From assembly GCF_001885585.1 (NCBI RefSeq), contig NZ_LSRP01000096.1:124001-188000 (forward strand): a stretch of 64,000 nt of DNA, written 5' to 3'. Below are positions 7,784-17,483 of the stretch, one piece after another. Within the stretch, counting starts at the first letter, position 1, and the number at the start of each line of letters is the position of its first letter. The notes under the pieces were generated by a model. It saw only the letters and a list, made by a program, of their open reading frames with translations, had not been told where the DNA came from and made no database searches. The position numbers were made by a program, and so were the translations under genes. Source of the stretch: Pararhizobium antarcticum (GTDB lineage Bacteria > Pseudomonadota > Alphaproteobacteria > Rhizobiales > Rhizobiaceae).

Positions 7784-9610
7784 ATGAGCACAACACCTTC
7801 AAAGACGCCCCTGTCGCACATTCGCAATTTCTCGATCGTTGCCCACATCGACCACGGCAAGTCGACGCTCGCCGACCGGCTGATCCAGTCGACCGGCGGC
7901 CTCGCCGATCGCGAGATGTCGGAACAGGTTCTCGACAGCATGGACATCGAGAAGGAGCGCGGCATCACCATCAAGGCGCAGACCGTGCGCCTGCACTATG
8001 TCGCCAACAATGGCGAAGCCTATGTGCTGAACCTGATCGACACGCCCGGCCATGTCGACTTTGCCTATGAAGTCTCGCGCTCGCTGTCGGCCTGCGAAGG
8101 CTCGCTTCTGGTCGTCGACGCCAGCCAGGGCGTGGAAGCGCAGACGCTCGCCAATGTCTATCAGGCGATCGACAACAATCACGAGATCGTCACGGTCTTG
8201 AACAAGATCGACCTGCCGGCTGCCGAGCCCGACCGCATCCGCGAGCAGATCGAGGAAGTCATCGGCATCGACGCATCCCAGGCCGTGCTGATTTCGGCCA
8301 AGACGGGCCTCGGTATTCCCGACGTTCTGGAAGCGATCGTCCATCAATTGCCGGCGCCCAAGAGCGAAGGCGGCGAGAACGGGCCTTTGAAGGCGCTGCT
8401 CGTCGACAGCTGGTACGACACCTATCTCGGCGTCATCGTGCTCGTGCGCATTCTCGACGGCGTGCTCAAGAGGGGCCAGACCATCCGCATGATGGGCACG
8501 GATGCCAAGTATCAGGTCGAACGTGTCGGCGTCATCACGCCGAAGATGGTCACCGTCGATGCGCTCGGCCCGGGCGAGATCGGCTTCATCACCGCCTCGA
8601 TCAAGGAAGTGGCCGACACCCGCGTTGGTGACACGATCACCGAGGACAAGCGCCCGACCGCCAACATGCTGCCAGGCTTCAAGCCGGCGCAGCCGGTGGT
8701 GTTCTGCGGCCTGTTCCCCGTCGATGCTGCCGATTTCGAGGACCTGCGCGCCGCCATGGGCAAGCTGCGTCTCAACGACGCGTCGTTCTCGTTCGAAATG
8801 GAATCCTCCGCGGCTCTGGGCTTCGGCTTCCGCTGCGGCTTCCTCGGTCTCCTGCATCTTGAAATCATCCAGGAGCGCCTCGAGCGCGAATTCGACCTCG
8901 ACCTGATCGCGACCGCCCCGTCCGTCGTCTACAAGCTGTTCATGAATGACGGCACGGAGCGCGAATTGCACAATCCGGCCGATATGCCTGACGTGGTCAG
9001 GATCGCCGAGATCCATGAGCCGTGGATCCGCGCCACCATCCTGACGCCGGATGATTATCTCGGCGGCATCCTGAAGCTTTGCCAGGACCGCCGTGGCCTG
9101 CAGATCGAGCTCACCTATGTCGGCAAGCGCGCCATGCTGACCTACGACCTGCCGCTCAACGAAGTCGTCTTCGATTTCTACGACCGGCTGAAGTCGATCT
9201 CGAAGGGCTATGCTTCATTCGACTATCACCTGACCGATCACCGCGAAGGCCAGCTGGTCAAGCTGTCGGTCCTCGTCAATGGCGAGCCGGTCGATGCACT
9301 GTCGATGATGGTGCACCGCATGGCCGCCGAACGGCGTGGCCGCGACATGTGCGAAAAGCTCAAGGAGCTGATCCCCAAGCACATGTTCAAGATCCCGATC
9401 CAGGCGGCCATCGGCGGCAACGTGATCGCCCGCGAAACCATCTCGGCGCTGCGCAAGGACGTCACCGCCAAGTGTTATGGCGGCGATGCATCCCGAAAGC
9501 GCAAGCTGCTCGACAAGCAGAAGGCCGGCAAGAAGCGCATGCGCCAGTTCGGCAAGGTCGACATTCCGCAGGAAGCGTTCATTGCTGCGCTGAAGATGGG
9601 CGACGAGTAG
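7784..9610 (+). CDS. lepA: Elongation factor 4 (LepA), back-translocating GTPase
   Basis: A 608-aa translational GTPase close to the usual LepA length of about 600. G1 is [10 protein letters not shown]3 is DTPGH, G4 is NKIDLP. EF-G-like domains II, III and V follow, and the LepA-specific C-terminal domain ends with the conserved lysine-rich stretch [17 protein letters not shown]. The start at 7784 gives the expected short N-terminus; an in-frame GTG at 7724 is unlikely. It acts on ribosomes at the membrane/cytosol. Confidence 0.97.
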   Translation: MSTTPSKTPLSHIRNFSIVAHIDHGKSTLADRLIQSTGGLADREMSEQVLDSMDIEKERGITIKAQTVRLHYVANNGEAYVLNLIDTPGHVDFAYEVSRSLSACEGSLLVVDASQGVEAQTLANVYQAIDNNHEIVTVLNKIDLPAAEPDRIREQIEEVIGIDASQAVLISAKTGLGIPDVLEAIVHQLPAPKSEGGENGPLKALLVDSWYDTYLGVIVLVRILDGVLKRGQTIRMMGTDAKYQVERVGVITPKMVTVDALGPGEIGFITASIKEVADTRVGDTITEDKRPTANMLPGFKPAQPVVFCGLFPVDAADFEDLRAAMGKLRLNDASFSFEMESSAALGFGFRCGFLGLLHLEIIQERLEREFDLDLIATAPSVVYKLFMNDGTERELHNPADMPDVVRIAEIHEPWIRATILTPDDYLGGILKLCQDRRGLQIELTYVGKRAMLTYDLPLNEVVFDFYDRLKSISKGYASFDYHLTDHREGQLVKLSVLVNGEPVDALSMMVHRMAAERRGRDMCEKLKELIPKHMFKIPIQAAIGGNVIARETISALRKDVTAKCYGGDASRKRKLLDKQKAGKKRMRQFGKVDIPQEAFIAALKMGDE

Positions 9611-9888
9611 CGGGGGGCAATTGCTCCTCAGACTCCAACACCTATTTTTCGGCCAGCTGCGATGACTGTCAGTTGACCCGACGGACGTCGGGTCGCTGGA
9701 TCCCCGCCACAAGGACGAGGAAGACGCAGAGTGCGGTTGCCGCATCGGTCGCCAGGGCATCCACGGGTTTTCAGCGGTCTGCGCGCCAGCCTCTTCACCT
9801 TCATCCGGAATGCAATTGTTGCCCGAGTCCGCTCGTCGCTGCGCACATCCGTGCGTATCCAATATGAGGCAGCTTATTTCCCGACCAC

Positions 9889-9907
9889 TTCACGTGAAAT
9901 ATATTTC
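9889..9907. promoter_or_regulatory. Overlapping palindromes upstream of the sugar operon
   Basis: TTCACGTGAA (9889-9898) and GAAATATATTTC (9896-9907) are perfect palindromes that overlap by three bases and lie 16 bp before the -35 box. They are candidate sites for the SorC regulator encoded in the operon or for another activator. Confidence 0.4.
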
Positions 9908-9922
9908 TTTGTATGAATTATA

Positions 9923-9951
9923 TTGACACGACGCTTCCGTCGCGGTTATCT
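9923..9951 (+). promoter_or_regulatory. Sigma-70-type promoter of the polyol/sugar cassette
   Basis: TTGACA at 9923-9928, a 17-bp spacer, and TTATCT at 9946-9951. The spacer contains a 5-bp inverted repeat CGACG-CTTC-CGTCG (9929-9942) that could be an operator between the -35 and -10 boxes. The first gene starts about 106 bp downstream. Confidence 0.5.
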
Positions 9952-10057
9952 CCCCCTATCGGACTTCGAGGAGGAAGTTCGGTCTTCATGGGATCATCGG
10001 CCGCCCAAAAGCGCGCCACCGGATAGTTGGGAGGGGCTTCGGCCTCGAGGAGGAAAC

Positions 10058-11086
10058 TTGCGCAATTTTCTAAGCACGACCGCATTGGCGGTCCTTGCAA
10101 CCACGCTGTTTGCCGGCGCAGCCGCTGCTGAAACGGAAAATCCGTTCCGCTGCAAGCCGGGCGAAAAATATGTCATGAACGTTATGGTCTCGGGCGTCGA
10201 ATACTGGTTCCCGGTCTATGAAATGTTCAAGCAGGCCGGCCAGCAGCTCGGCTGCGAGACCGCCTATACCGGCACGCCGGAATATGACGTCAACAAGCAG
10301 ATCGCCACCTTCGACCAGGCGCTCGCCCAGAACCCGGCCGGCATTCTGGTGCATCCGATGAATTCGGACCCGTTCATCGAGCCGATCAACCGGGCGATTG
10401 ACCAGGGCACGGCGGTCGTGACCTTCGCAGCCGACGCGCCGCTCTCCAAGCGCATCTCCTTCATCACCTCGGATAACACCCGCGAAGGCACCTATGCGGC
10501 CGATGCGATCGCCGAAAAGATGGGTGGCAAGGGCGAATATGCGGTTCTGGAAAACCCGGGACAGGACAATCACGACAAGCGCATCGCCGCCTTCATCGCG
10601 CGTATGACGGAAAAGTATCCGGATATGAAGCTCGTCGGCCGCGCCGCATCCAACCAGGATCCGACCAAGGCCTATCAGGCCCTGTCGAGCCTCATCCAGG
10701 CCAATCCGAACCTTGGCGCCGTGTTCATGCCGGAAGCCAATTCGGCCATCGGCGCTTCGCAGGCCAACAAGGAAAGCGGCGGCAAGATCCTCGTCATGTG
10801 TGCCGACGTGAATGCCAATATTCTCGACATGATCAAGGCGGGCGAAGTGTTCGGCTCGATCAATCCGAACCAGGGCATGCAGGGTTACATGGGCTTTATG
10901 CTGCTTTGGCTCGCCAAGCACCCGGAACTCATCGACCCGATGAACGACGCCAAGCGCGTCGGCTTCAACCCGATGAGCATTCCCTTCGTCGACAACGGCC
11001 TGTCGATTGTCACGGCCGACAATGCCGACGACTTCTACTGGGACAAGTATCTGAAGCGGCGCGGCACCAAGGGGATCGAGGAGTAA
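10058..11086 (+). CDS. Periplasmic sugar/polyol-binding protein of ABC transporter
   Basis: A 342-aa periplasmic binding protein of the ribose/galactose (Peripla_BP_4) type that delivers a sugar or polyol to the ABC permease. It has a signal peptide (FLSTTALAVLATTLFAGAAAA) and the motifs VNKQIATFDQALAQNPAGI and PNLGAVFMPEANSAIGA. The start is a TTG at 10058 with an excellent GAGGAGG site six bases upstream; no ATG can supply the signal peptide, and the open frame back to 9923 encodes unrelated residues. It is the first gene of the cassette. Confidence 0.9.
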   Translation: MRNFLSTTALAVLATTLFAGAAAAETENPFRCKPGEKYVMNVMVSGVEYWFPVYEMFKQAGQQLGCETAYTGTPEYDVNKQIATFDQALAQNPAGILVHPMNSDPFIEPINRAIDQGTAVVTFAADAPLSKRISFITSDNTREGTYAADAIAEKMGGKGEYAVLENPGQDNHDKRIAAFIARMTEKYPDMKLVGRAASNQDPTKAYQALSSLIQANPNLGAVFMPEANSAIGASQANKESGGKILVMCADVNANILDMIKAGEVFGSINPNQGMQGYMGFMLLWLAKHPELIDPMNDAKRVGFNPMSIPFVDNGLSIVTADNADDFYWDKYLKRRGTKGIEE

Positions 11087-11097
11087 GCATTTCTAAA

Positions 11098-11128
11098 GGC
11101 TGCCCGGGGTGATCTGCCCCGGACAGCC
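11098..11128 (+). promoter_or_regulatory. Intercistronic hairpin after the binding-protein gene
   Basis: A stem of GGCTG and CCGGGG (11098-11102, 11104-11109) pairs with CCCCGG and CAGCC (11117-11122, 11124-11128) around one C/A mismatch. It has no U-tract. Such hairpins after binding-protein genes often protect the 5' mRNA or attenuate transcription, giving excess binding protein over the ATPase and permease. Confidence 0.55.
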
Positions 11129-11155
11129 ACCGCAAGCATTCAGGAGGAGACTGCA

Positions 11156-12691
11156 ATGGCGTCGGTGCCGGTTCTGGAAATCCGCAATGTCAGCAAGCAC
11201 TTCGGTGTTATCAAAGCCTTGACGGATGTCAGCTTCGGCCTGGAAAAAGGCGAAGTCCATGCGCTGTGCGGCGAAAACGGTGCCGGAAAATCGACGCTTA
11301 TGAACATTATCGCCGGTGTGCTGCAGCCATCGGAAGGTGAAATCCGCATCAATGGCAAGCCTGTGAAAGTGCCGTCGCCATCCGCAGCGCAATCACTGGG
11401 GCTCGGCCTCGTGCATCAGGAAATCGCCCTTTGCCCGGATGCAACAGTGTCGGAAAACATGTTCATGGCGGCCACCAACCGGCGGCGCATGCCTTTCATG
11501 AATTATCGCCGGCTGGAGCGGGACGCACAGGTCGTGATGAACCGCCTGGCACCGATCGACGTGCGGCGCAAAGTCGGCGACCTCTCGATTTCCAGCCAGC
11601 AGCTTGTCGAGATCGCCAAGGCGCTGACGCTCGAGTGCCGCGTTTTGATCTTCGACGAGCCGACGGCGGCCCTGACGGAATCGGAAGCGCAGGTGCTGTT
11701 CGGGATTATCCGTGACCTGAAGGCACAGGGTATCTCGATCATCTATATCAGCCACCGCATGGCCGAGATTTTCAGCCTCTGCGACCGGGTCACGGTGTTT
11801 CGCGACGGCCGTTACGTCTCGACGCAGAAGGTGGCGGATGTAACGCCGGATGACGTGGTCCGCAGCATGGTCGGACGCGAGATCACGCAGCTCTATCCGG
11901 AAAAACAGGCGCTGGCCGAGCGGACGCCGGAGACCATTCTCGGCGTCCGCGATCTCGGCGACAGCGGCCGCTTCCGTGATGTCAGCTTTGTGCTGCGCAA
12001 GGGCGAAATCCTCGGCATAGGCGGCCTGATCGGCTCTGGCCGCACCGAGATCGCCGAAGGTATTTGCGGCTTGCGGCCCGTCACGCAAGGCGAAGTCCAC
12101 CTGCATGGAAAACGGCTGCGGGCCCGGTCCTATGCGCAGGCCGTCAAGGCCGGCGTCGTCTATCTCTCGGAAGACCGCAAGGGATCCGGCGTCTTTCTCG
12201 ATCTGTCGATCGCGCAGAATATCGCCGTTCTCGACCTGACATCGCTGACCGGGCCGCTGGGCCTTTTGAACAGAAAAGCCGAAGCCGATCGGGCGCGGGA
12301 TCTGGTCCTGCGGCTTGGCGTGCGCATGGGCGGCATCGACATGCCGGTCTCGTCGCTGTCGGGCGGCAACCAGCAGAAGGTGGCGATTGCCAAGCAACTG
12401 GCCGTCAATCCCAAGGTGATCCTGATGGATGAGCCGACACGCGGCATCGATGTCGGGGCAAAATCGGAAATCCACCGGCTCTTGCGCGATCTCGCGCGCT
12501 CGGGCATCGGCATTGTCGTCATTTCGTCCGAACTGCCGGAGCTTCTCGGCCTGTGCGACCGGGTGCTGGTGATCCGCGAAGGCCGGGTTGCCGGCGAAGT
12601 CGAAGGTGAAGCGATGACGGAGGAGGCGATCATGCGGCTTGCATCCGGCATCGGTCACAGGAATTCAAAGGCATCAGAGCATGCCGCGTAA
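11156..12691 (+). CDS. Sugar ABC transporter ATP-binding protein (RbsA/MglA type)
   Basis: A 511-aa double ATPase that powers import of the sugar or polyol. The first nucleotide-binding domain has Walker [10 protein letters not shown] near residue 43 and Walker [11 protein letters not shown]. The second has a degenerate Walker A (GLIGSGRTE), as is typical for the second half of RbsA/XylG/MglA, with signature LSGGNQQKV and Walker [19 protein letters not shown] upstream supports the ATG at 11156. It lies between the binding protein and permease in the usual order. Confidence 0.95.
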   Translation: MASVPVLEIRNVSKHFGVIKALTDVSFGLEKGEVHALCGENGAGKSTLMNIIAGVLQPSEGEIRINGKPVKVPSPSAAQSLGLGLVHQEIALCPDATVSENMFMAATNRRRMPFMNYRRLERDAQVVMNRLAPIDVRRKVGDLSISSQQLVEIAKALTLECRVLIFDEPTAALTESEAQVLFGIIRDLKAQGISIIYISHRMAEIFSLCDRVTVFRDGRYVSTQKVADVTPDDVVRSMVGREITQLYPEKQALAERTPETILGVRDLGDSGRFRDVSFVLRKGEILGIGGLIGSGRTEIAEGICGLRPVTQGEVHLHGKRLRARSYAQAVKAGVVYLSEDRKGSGVFLDLSIAQNIAVLDLTSLTGPLGLLNRKAEADRARDLVLRLGVRMGGIDMPVSSLSGGNQQKVAIAKQLAVNPKVILMDEPTRGIDVGAKSEIHRLLRDLARSGIGIVVISSELPELLGLCDRVLVIREGRVAGEVEGEAMTEEAIMRLASGIGHRNSKASEHAA

Positions 12692-12719
12692 AGAGCAAGC
12701 AGGGGCAGGAGACACGGCC

Positions 12720-13712
12720 ATGGCGGACGCGACGATGACGGGGATACACGAGGCGCGCGCGCCGGGCTGGAAACGGCTGGGAACGATGCGCGAGGCGGGC
12801 CTGATCGCCATCATCCTTTCGCTCTGCATCGTCATGAGCTTTGCGTCGCCGCATTTCCTGACGCTCGGAAACTTCCGGGCGATGATGATGTCGTTCTCCG
12901 TCGAGGGTATCGTCGTCGTCGGCATGACCATTTTGCTGATCGTCGGCGGCATCGACCTGTCCGTCGGCTCGGTCGTCTGCTTCTCGATGGTGCTGTCCGG
13001 ATCGCTGTTCCTGATGGGGCTGGACCCTTGGAGCGCCTCGCTGATCGGCATCATCGCCAGCGGCCTGATCGGCTGCGTCATGGGCTTCTTCGTGACGGTG
13101 GTGGGGCTCAATCACTTCATCACGTCGCTTGCCGCCATGGTGATCGTGCGTGGCCTCTGCCTGATCATCACCAAGGGCACGCCGCTCTCACTCTTCACCC
13201 TGCCGCCGGCGTTCAAGGCGGTCGGGCAGGGCACGTTCCAGGGCGTGCCCTATGTGATCCTGATCTTCATCGCCATCGTCGTGCTGTTCGATTTCCTGCT
13301 GCGCCGGGCGACCGCCTTCCGCAAGGTGTTTTATACCGGCAGCAACGAGAAGGCGGCGCTCTATTCCGGTATCAAGACCAACCAGGTGAAATTCTGGGTC
13401 ACGGTGCTCTGCGCCACCCTATCCGGTGTGGCCGGCGTCATCTACATGTCCCGCTTCGGTGCCGCGACCCCGACCTTCGGCGTCGGCATGGAACTGAACA
13501 TCATCGCTGCCGCGGTGATCGGCGGCGCCTCGCTGAACGGCGGCTCCGGGACCATTCTCGGCGCCATCCTCGGCATCGCCCTGCTTTCCGTGGTCACCAG
13601 CTCCTTGATCCTGCTTGACGTCTCCGTCTATTGGCAAGACATGATCAAGGGCTGCATTCTCCTGACTGCGGTTTCCATCGATCATTTTCTCCACAAGCGT
13701 AAGGCTGCCTGA
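12720..13712 (+). CDS. Sugar ABC transporter permease (RbsC type)
   Basis: A 330-aa inner membrane permease of the BPD_transp_2 family with about eight to ten hydrophobic helices, for example LIAIILSLCIVMSF and IVVVGMTILLIVGGIDLSVG, the latter being the conserved RbsC-type GGIDLSVG motif. The start is taken at the ATG at 12720 with AGGAG nine bases upstream; an in-frame ATG at 12681 would overlap the ATPase gene. It pairs with the upstream ATPase and binding protein. Confidence 0.92.
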   Translation: MADATMTGIHEARAPGWKRLGTMREAGLIAIILSLCIVMSFASPHFLTLGNFRAMMMSFSVEGIVVVGMTILLIVGGIDLSVGSVVCFSMVLSGSLFLMGLDPWSASLIGIIASGLIGCVMGFFVTVVGLNHFITSLAAMVIVRGLCLIITKGTPLSLFTLPPAFKAVGQGTFQGVPYVILIFIAIVVLFDFLLRRATAFRKVFYTGSNEKAALYSGIKTNQVKFWVTVLCATLSGVAGVIYMSRFGAATPTFGVGMELNIIAAAVIGGASLNGGSGTILGAILGIALLSVVTSSLILLDVSVYWQDMIKGCILLTAVSIDHFLHKRKAA

Positions 13713-13713
13713 C

Positions 13714-14730
13714 ATGTCGCCCAATCGGCCGATCGCCAAACTCAAACCCGCCAATGCACCGCGCGAGGAAATCGTCATCGCCCGGCAGATGCACCAGGCG
13801 CTGGTCCTGCATTTCCTTGAAGGACTGACGCAGGCGCAGATTGCCGACCAGCTCGGCATCTCGCACGCCACCGTCAACCGGCTGATCAAGCGTGGCCGCC
13901 AGCTTGGCCTCGTCGAGATCAAGATCAAGTCGCCGGTCGAGCCGCAGGTCGAGATGGAAGAGAAACTCGTCGCGCTCGGCGGCATCAGCCGCGCCATCGT
14001 CGTGCCGACCGTCTCCGACAATCTGCAGACGGCTCTCCAAGCCGTCGGAGAGGCGGCAGCGCGTTTGCTGCTGGAGGAGATCGTCGATGGCGACACGATC
14101 TGCATCACCGGCGGCAAGGGCGTCAGTGCCGTGGTTGCCGGCCTGCAGGCGCAGCGGCGTTTCGATGTCGAGGTCATTCCGGCAACCGGCTGTGTCCAGG
14201 GCAAGCATTATACGGACGTCAATCACGTCTCGACGATGATGGCCGACCGGCTGGGCGGGCGCTCGTTCCAGATCCATGCGCCGCTGTTTGCCGATAGCGC
14301 GACTGAGCGCGGCATGCTGATCAACATGCGCTCCGTCGCTGATGTCTTTCACAGGGCTCGCGAAGCCAAGGTCGCCATGGTCGGCATCGGTTCGATCCTG
14401 TCGGACGACTCAAGCTACTACGACCTTCATCCCTCCTCGAGCACGGATCGCGCGGCGATCGAGCGCTCCGGTGCGTCCTGCGAATTGCTGGCCCACCTGC
14501 TCGATGATCAGGGGCAGGTCTGCGACTACAGTCTCAACCGGTCACTGGTCTCGCTGACACTGCCGGAATTTGCCTTGATCCCGACCAAGATCGGGGTTGC
14601 CAGCGGACCCAACAAGGCGGGACCGATCCTCAGCGTCCTGCGCGGAAAACATCTGGATACGCTGGTTACCGACGAGGCAACGGGTGCGCGGGTTCTCGCA
14701 CTGGCAAATGGCGAAGGAAAATGGGCATGA
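13714..14730 (+). CDS. SorC-family sugar-binding transcriptional regulator
   Basis: A 338-aa regulator with an N-terminal HTH (LEGLTQAQIADQLGISHATV, about residues 35-54) and the large SorC/DeoR-like sugar-phosphate-binding domain (VSDNLQTALQAVGEAAARLL, GDTICITGGKGVSAVV, GIGSILSDDSSYY). Members such as EryD, LsrR and SorC respond to the phosphorylated substrate of the operon they control. It lies inside the operon one base after the permease stop and its own stop overlaps the next start (ATGA), so it is probably autoregulated. Confidence 0.93.
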   Translation: MSPNRPIAKLKPANAPREEIVIARQMHQALVLHFLEGLTQAQIADQLGISHATVNRLIKRGRQLGLVEIKIKSPVEPQVEMEEKLVALGGISRAIVVPTVSDNLQTALQAVGEAAARLLLEEIVDGDTICITGGKGVSAVVAGLQAQRRFDVEVIPATGCVQGKHYTDVNHVSTMMADRLGGRSFQIHAPLFADSATERGMLINMRSVADVFHRAREAKVAMVGIGSILSDDSSYYDLHPSSSTDRAAIERSGASCELLAHLLDDQGQVCDYSLNRSLVSLTLPEFALIPTKIGVASGPNKAGPILSVLRGKHLDTLVTDEATGARVLALANGEGKWA

Positions 14731-15722
14731 GCAGCCAGCAGACAACACGCGAAATTGGTCAATCCGGCGTTTTCGCCTCTGCGGTCGGGCTCGGCACCTG
14801 GGCAATCGGCGGCTGGATGTGGGGCGGGACCAATGAGGCTGAATCCATCGCCGCGATCCAGGCCTCGCTTGATGCCGGCGTGACGCTGATCGATACGGCG
14901 CCGGCCTACGGGCTCGGACGCGCCGAGGACATCGTCGGCAAGGCGCTGGCCGGTCGCCGGGACAGGGCTGTCATTGCCACGAAATGTGGCCTTGTCTGGC
15001 ATACGCAGAAGGGCCGGCATTTCTTCGACCAGAATGGCAAGCCGGTTCACCGCTATCTCGGCCGTGATGCGATTTTCCACGAGGTCGAGGAAAGCCTGCG
15101 ACGGCTTTGCACCGACCATATCGATTTGTACATCACCCATTGGCAGGATCCGACGACCCCGGTCGAGGAGACGATGCGGGCGCTGGAAGACCTGCGCACA
15201 TCCGGCAAGATAAAGGCAATCGGCGCCAGCAATGTCAGCCCGGCCGATCTCGACGCCTACAGTGCCATTGGTGGTCTCGATGCGATCCAGGAACGGTTCA
15301 GCATGATCGACCGCGAAATCGAGGCCGAAATCCTGCCGCGCACCCGGGCCAACGGCATCGCCACGCTCAGCTATTCGTCGCTGGCGCTGGGGTTGCTGTC
15401 GGGAACGGTCGGTCCGGACCGGGTGTTTTCCGGTGACGATCAGCGCAAGGACAATCCGCGTTTCTCGGTCGGCAACCGCCAGAAGGCAACGGCCCTTGCC
15501 GAAGCCATCGGGCCGGTTGCTGAAAAACACGATGCCAGCATCGCCCAGACCGTGATTGCCTGGACGCTGGCGCAGCCCGGCGTGACCTTTGCGCTCTGCG
15601 GCGCACGCAACCCGGCACAGGCCATCGACAATGCGCGGGCCGGGACCATCCGGCTCGATGCGGAGGATCTTGCGGCCATCGACGGGGCCATTTCGGCAAA
15701 ACTGACGGACATGGACAGGTAG
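14727..15722 (+). CDS. Aldo/keto reductase
   Basis: A 331-aa NAD(P)H-dependent oxidoreductase of the AKR superfamily. The catalytic tetrad can be read as Asp and Tyr in IDTAPAYGLGRAED (near residues 52-65), Lys in IATKCGL and His in ITHWQDP; the C-terminal cofactor site is LCGARNPAQ. ATG 14727 overlaps the regulator stop; an ATG six bases earlier is the alternative. In the cassette it could reduce the aldehyde released by the aldolase or act on the incoming sugar. Confidence 0.92.
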   Translation: MSSQQTTREIGQSGVFASAVGLGTWAIGGWMWGGTNEAESIAAIQASLDAGVTLIDTAPAYGLGRAEDIVGKALAGRRDRAVIATKCGLVWHTQKGRHFFDQNGKPVHRYLGRDAIFHEVEESLRRLCTDHIDLYITHWQDPTTPVEETMRALEDLRTSGKIKAIGASNVSPADLDAYSAIGGLDAIQERFSMIDREIEAEILPRTRANGIATLSYSSLALGLLSGTVGPDRVFSGDDQRKDNPRFSVGNRQKATALAEAIGPVAEKHDASIAQTVIAWTLAQPGVTFALCGARNPAQAIDNARAGTIRLDAEDLAAIDGAISAKLTDMDR

Positions 15723-15734
15723 CGGGCAGCCATC

Positions 15735-17483
15735 ATGAAACGGCAAGAGATATTGGACGGGCTCCGCCAGAGCCCGAAGGTGGACGTGTGTGTCATCGGC
15801 GGCGGCATCAACGGTATCAGCGTCTTCCGGGAGCTGGCGCTGCAGGGGCTGACCGTGCTGCTGGTGGAGAAACACGACTATTGCTCGGGCGCCAGTTCGG
15901 CCCTGTCGCGCATGGTGCATGGCGGGCTTCGGTATCTGGAAAATGGCGAGTTCAAGCTGGTGCAGGAATCGCTGGCCGAGCGCGACCGGCTGCTGCGCAA
16001 CGCCCCGCACTACGTCGCGCCGCTGCCGACGACGGTGCCGGTATTTGATCTCTTCTCGGGTCTCGGCAACGGCATCGTCCGCTTCCTAGGCCTCAGCCGC
16101 AGGCCGAGCCGGCGTGGCGCGATCGCCATCAAGGCGGGGTTGAGCATCTATGATTTCCTGACGCGCAAGCGGGCGCTGATGCCGCGCCACCAGTTTCGCG
16201 GACGGCGCGCGACGCTTGAGAAATGGCCGGCCCTCAACGGGGGCATCAAGAGTTCCGCCACCTATTTCGACGCCTGGGTCAGCCATCCGGAACGGCTGGG
16301 CCTCGAATTGCTGCAGGATGGTCTGTCGGCCAAGGTCGGGTCGATGGCGCTGAACTATGCGCAACTGCGCCGCATGGAGAATGGCGCATATTTCGTCGAG
16401 GACCACATTGGCGGTGCATCGCTTGCCGTCGAACCGGCACTGATCATCAATGCCACCGGTGGCTGGATCGACATCGCCAATCAAAGCCTGTTTTCGCCGG
16501 AGACACGACCGGCACCGCTGGTCGGCGGAACCAAGGGCTCGCATCTGATCATCGACAATGCGGCCCTGCGTGCGGCCCTTGCCGATCACATGATCTACTA
16601 TGAAAACGAGGACGGGCGCATCTGCATCCTCTTTCCCTATCTCGGCAAGGTGCTGGTCGGCTCGACCGATATCCGCGTCGATGACCCGGAGGCGGTGCGC
16701 TGCGAAGACGATGAGCGCGACTATATCCTGCAATCCCTGGCCTTCGTGCTGCCGGGGCTCGTCATTCTGCCGGAGGAGATTGTCTTCCAGTTTTCGGGCG
16801 TCCGCCCCTTGCCGGCCAGCAGCGACAGTTTTACCGGCCGCATTCCGCGCGATCATTTCTGTACTATCGTGGAGCCTGACAATGGTGGCCCGCCGGTGCT
16901 CTGCATGATCGGCGGCAAGTGGACGACATTCCGCTCCTTCGGGGAGCTGGCGGCCGACATGGCGCTGGATCGGCTCGGGCACCCGCGGCATGTCGCAACA
17001 ACGGACCGGCCGATCGGCGGCGGGCGGGGCTATCCTGCGAATGTTCCCGCCTGGCTCGCGCAGGTGGCAGCGGACAAGGGCCTTCCCCTGCCGCAACTGG
17101 TCCGGCTGTTCAGCCGCTACGGCACGGATGCCGAAGCGATCGCCGGTTTCATCGCTGCTGGCCCCGATGCGCCCCTGCCGCATGTCGGTTACTCGGTGCG
17201 GGAGTTGCAGTGCCTGATCCGCGATGAAGCGGTCGAGCATCTCGACGATCTGCTTTTGCGGCGCACGACGTTGGCCATTTCGGGCGAACTCTCGCTGACC
17301 ATGATGGATGCCGTGCTCGACCTGCTGGCACAGGAAAAGGGCTGGACGCCGGCGCAGCGCGCCGGCGAGCGCGATCGTTTTCTCACCCTTCTCAACGGGC
17401 GCCACGGCGTCGATGAGACCATGCTTTCCGCAAGGAACGAACGAAGGAGTATACCATGCGATACAACAGCAAAGTCCGGATGA
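15735..17483 (+). CDS. FAD-dependent glycerol-3-phosphate dehydrogenase family protein (GlpD/EryB-like)
   Basis: A 582-aa membrane-associated flavoprotein. The FAD-binding Rossmann motif CVIGGGINGISVFRELALQG is at residues about 18-37, followed by LVEKHDYCSGASSALSRMVHGG, which has the pattern of the GlpD family. The C-terminal half contains LVRLFSRYGTDAEAI like GlpD. In a cassette with a kinase and an aldolase it more probably oxidises a polyol phosphate to a ketose phosphate, as EryB does in erythritol catabolism, than glycerol-3-phosphate itself. It overlaps the next gene by 28 bases. Confidence 0.88.
   Translation: MKRQEILDGLRQSPKVDVCVIGGGINGISVFRELALQGLTVLLVEKHDYCSGASSALSRMVHGGLRYLENGEFKLVQESLAERDRLLRNAPHYVAPLPTTVPVFDLFSGLGNGIVRFLGLSRRPSRRGAIAIKAGLSIYDFLTRKRALMPRHQFRGRRATLEKWPALNGGIKSSATYFDAWVSHPERLGLELLQDGLSAKVGSMALNYAQLRRMENGAYFVEDHIGGASLAVEPALIINATGGWIDIANQSLFSPETRPAPLVGGTKGSHLIIDNAALRAALADHMIYYENEDGRICILFPYLGKVLVGSTDIRVDDPEAVRCEDDERDYILQSLAFVLPGLVILPEEIVFQFSGVRPLPASSDSFTGRIPRDHFCTIVEPDNGGPPVLCMIGGKWTTFRSFGELAADMALDRLGHPRHVATTDRPIGGGRGYPANVPAWLAQVAADKGLPLPQLVRLFSRYGTDAEAIAGFIAAGPDAPLPHVGYSVRELQCLIRDEAVEHLDDLLLRRTTLAISGELSLTMMDAVLDLLAQEKGWTPAQRAGERDRFLTLLNGRHGVDETMLSARNERRSIPCDTTAKSG

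Larger units (their letters stand above)
9611..10057. other. Intergenic region lepA to sugar ABC operon
   Basis: 447 bp without a supported gene. A hairpin GACCCGAC-GGAC-GTCGGGTC lies at 9675-9694, without a U-tract. About 9695-9860 looks like degenerate intergenic repeat sequence. From 9860 the DNA turns AT-rich and contains two palindromes and a good promoter for the downstream operon, annotated separately. Confidence 0.5.

Noticed and set aside
9695-9860. Possible small gene after lepA
   Set aside because: Translations on both strands look like degenerate intergenic repeat; there is no ribosome site or conserved motif.
16086-17405. A 439-codon minus-strand frame opposite the GlpD-like gene
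   Set aside because: Shadow frame; the plus-strand protein has FAD-binding and GlpD motifs.
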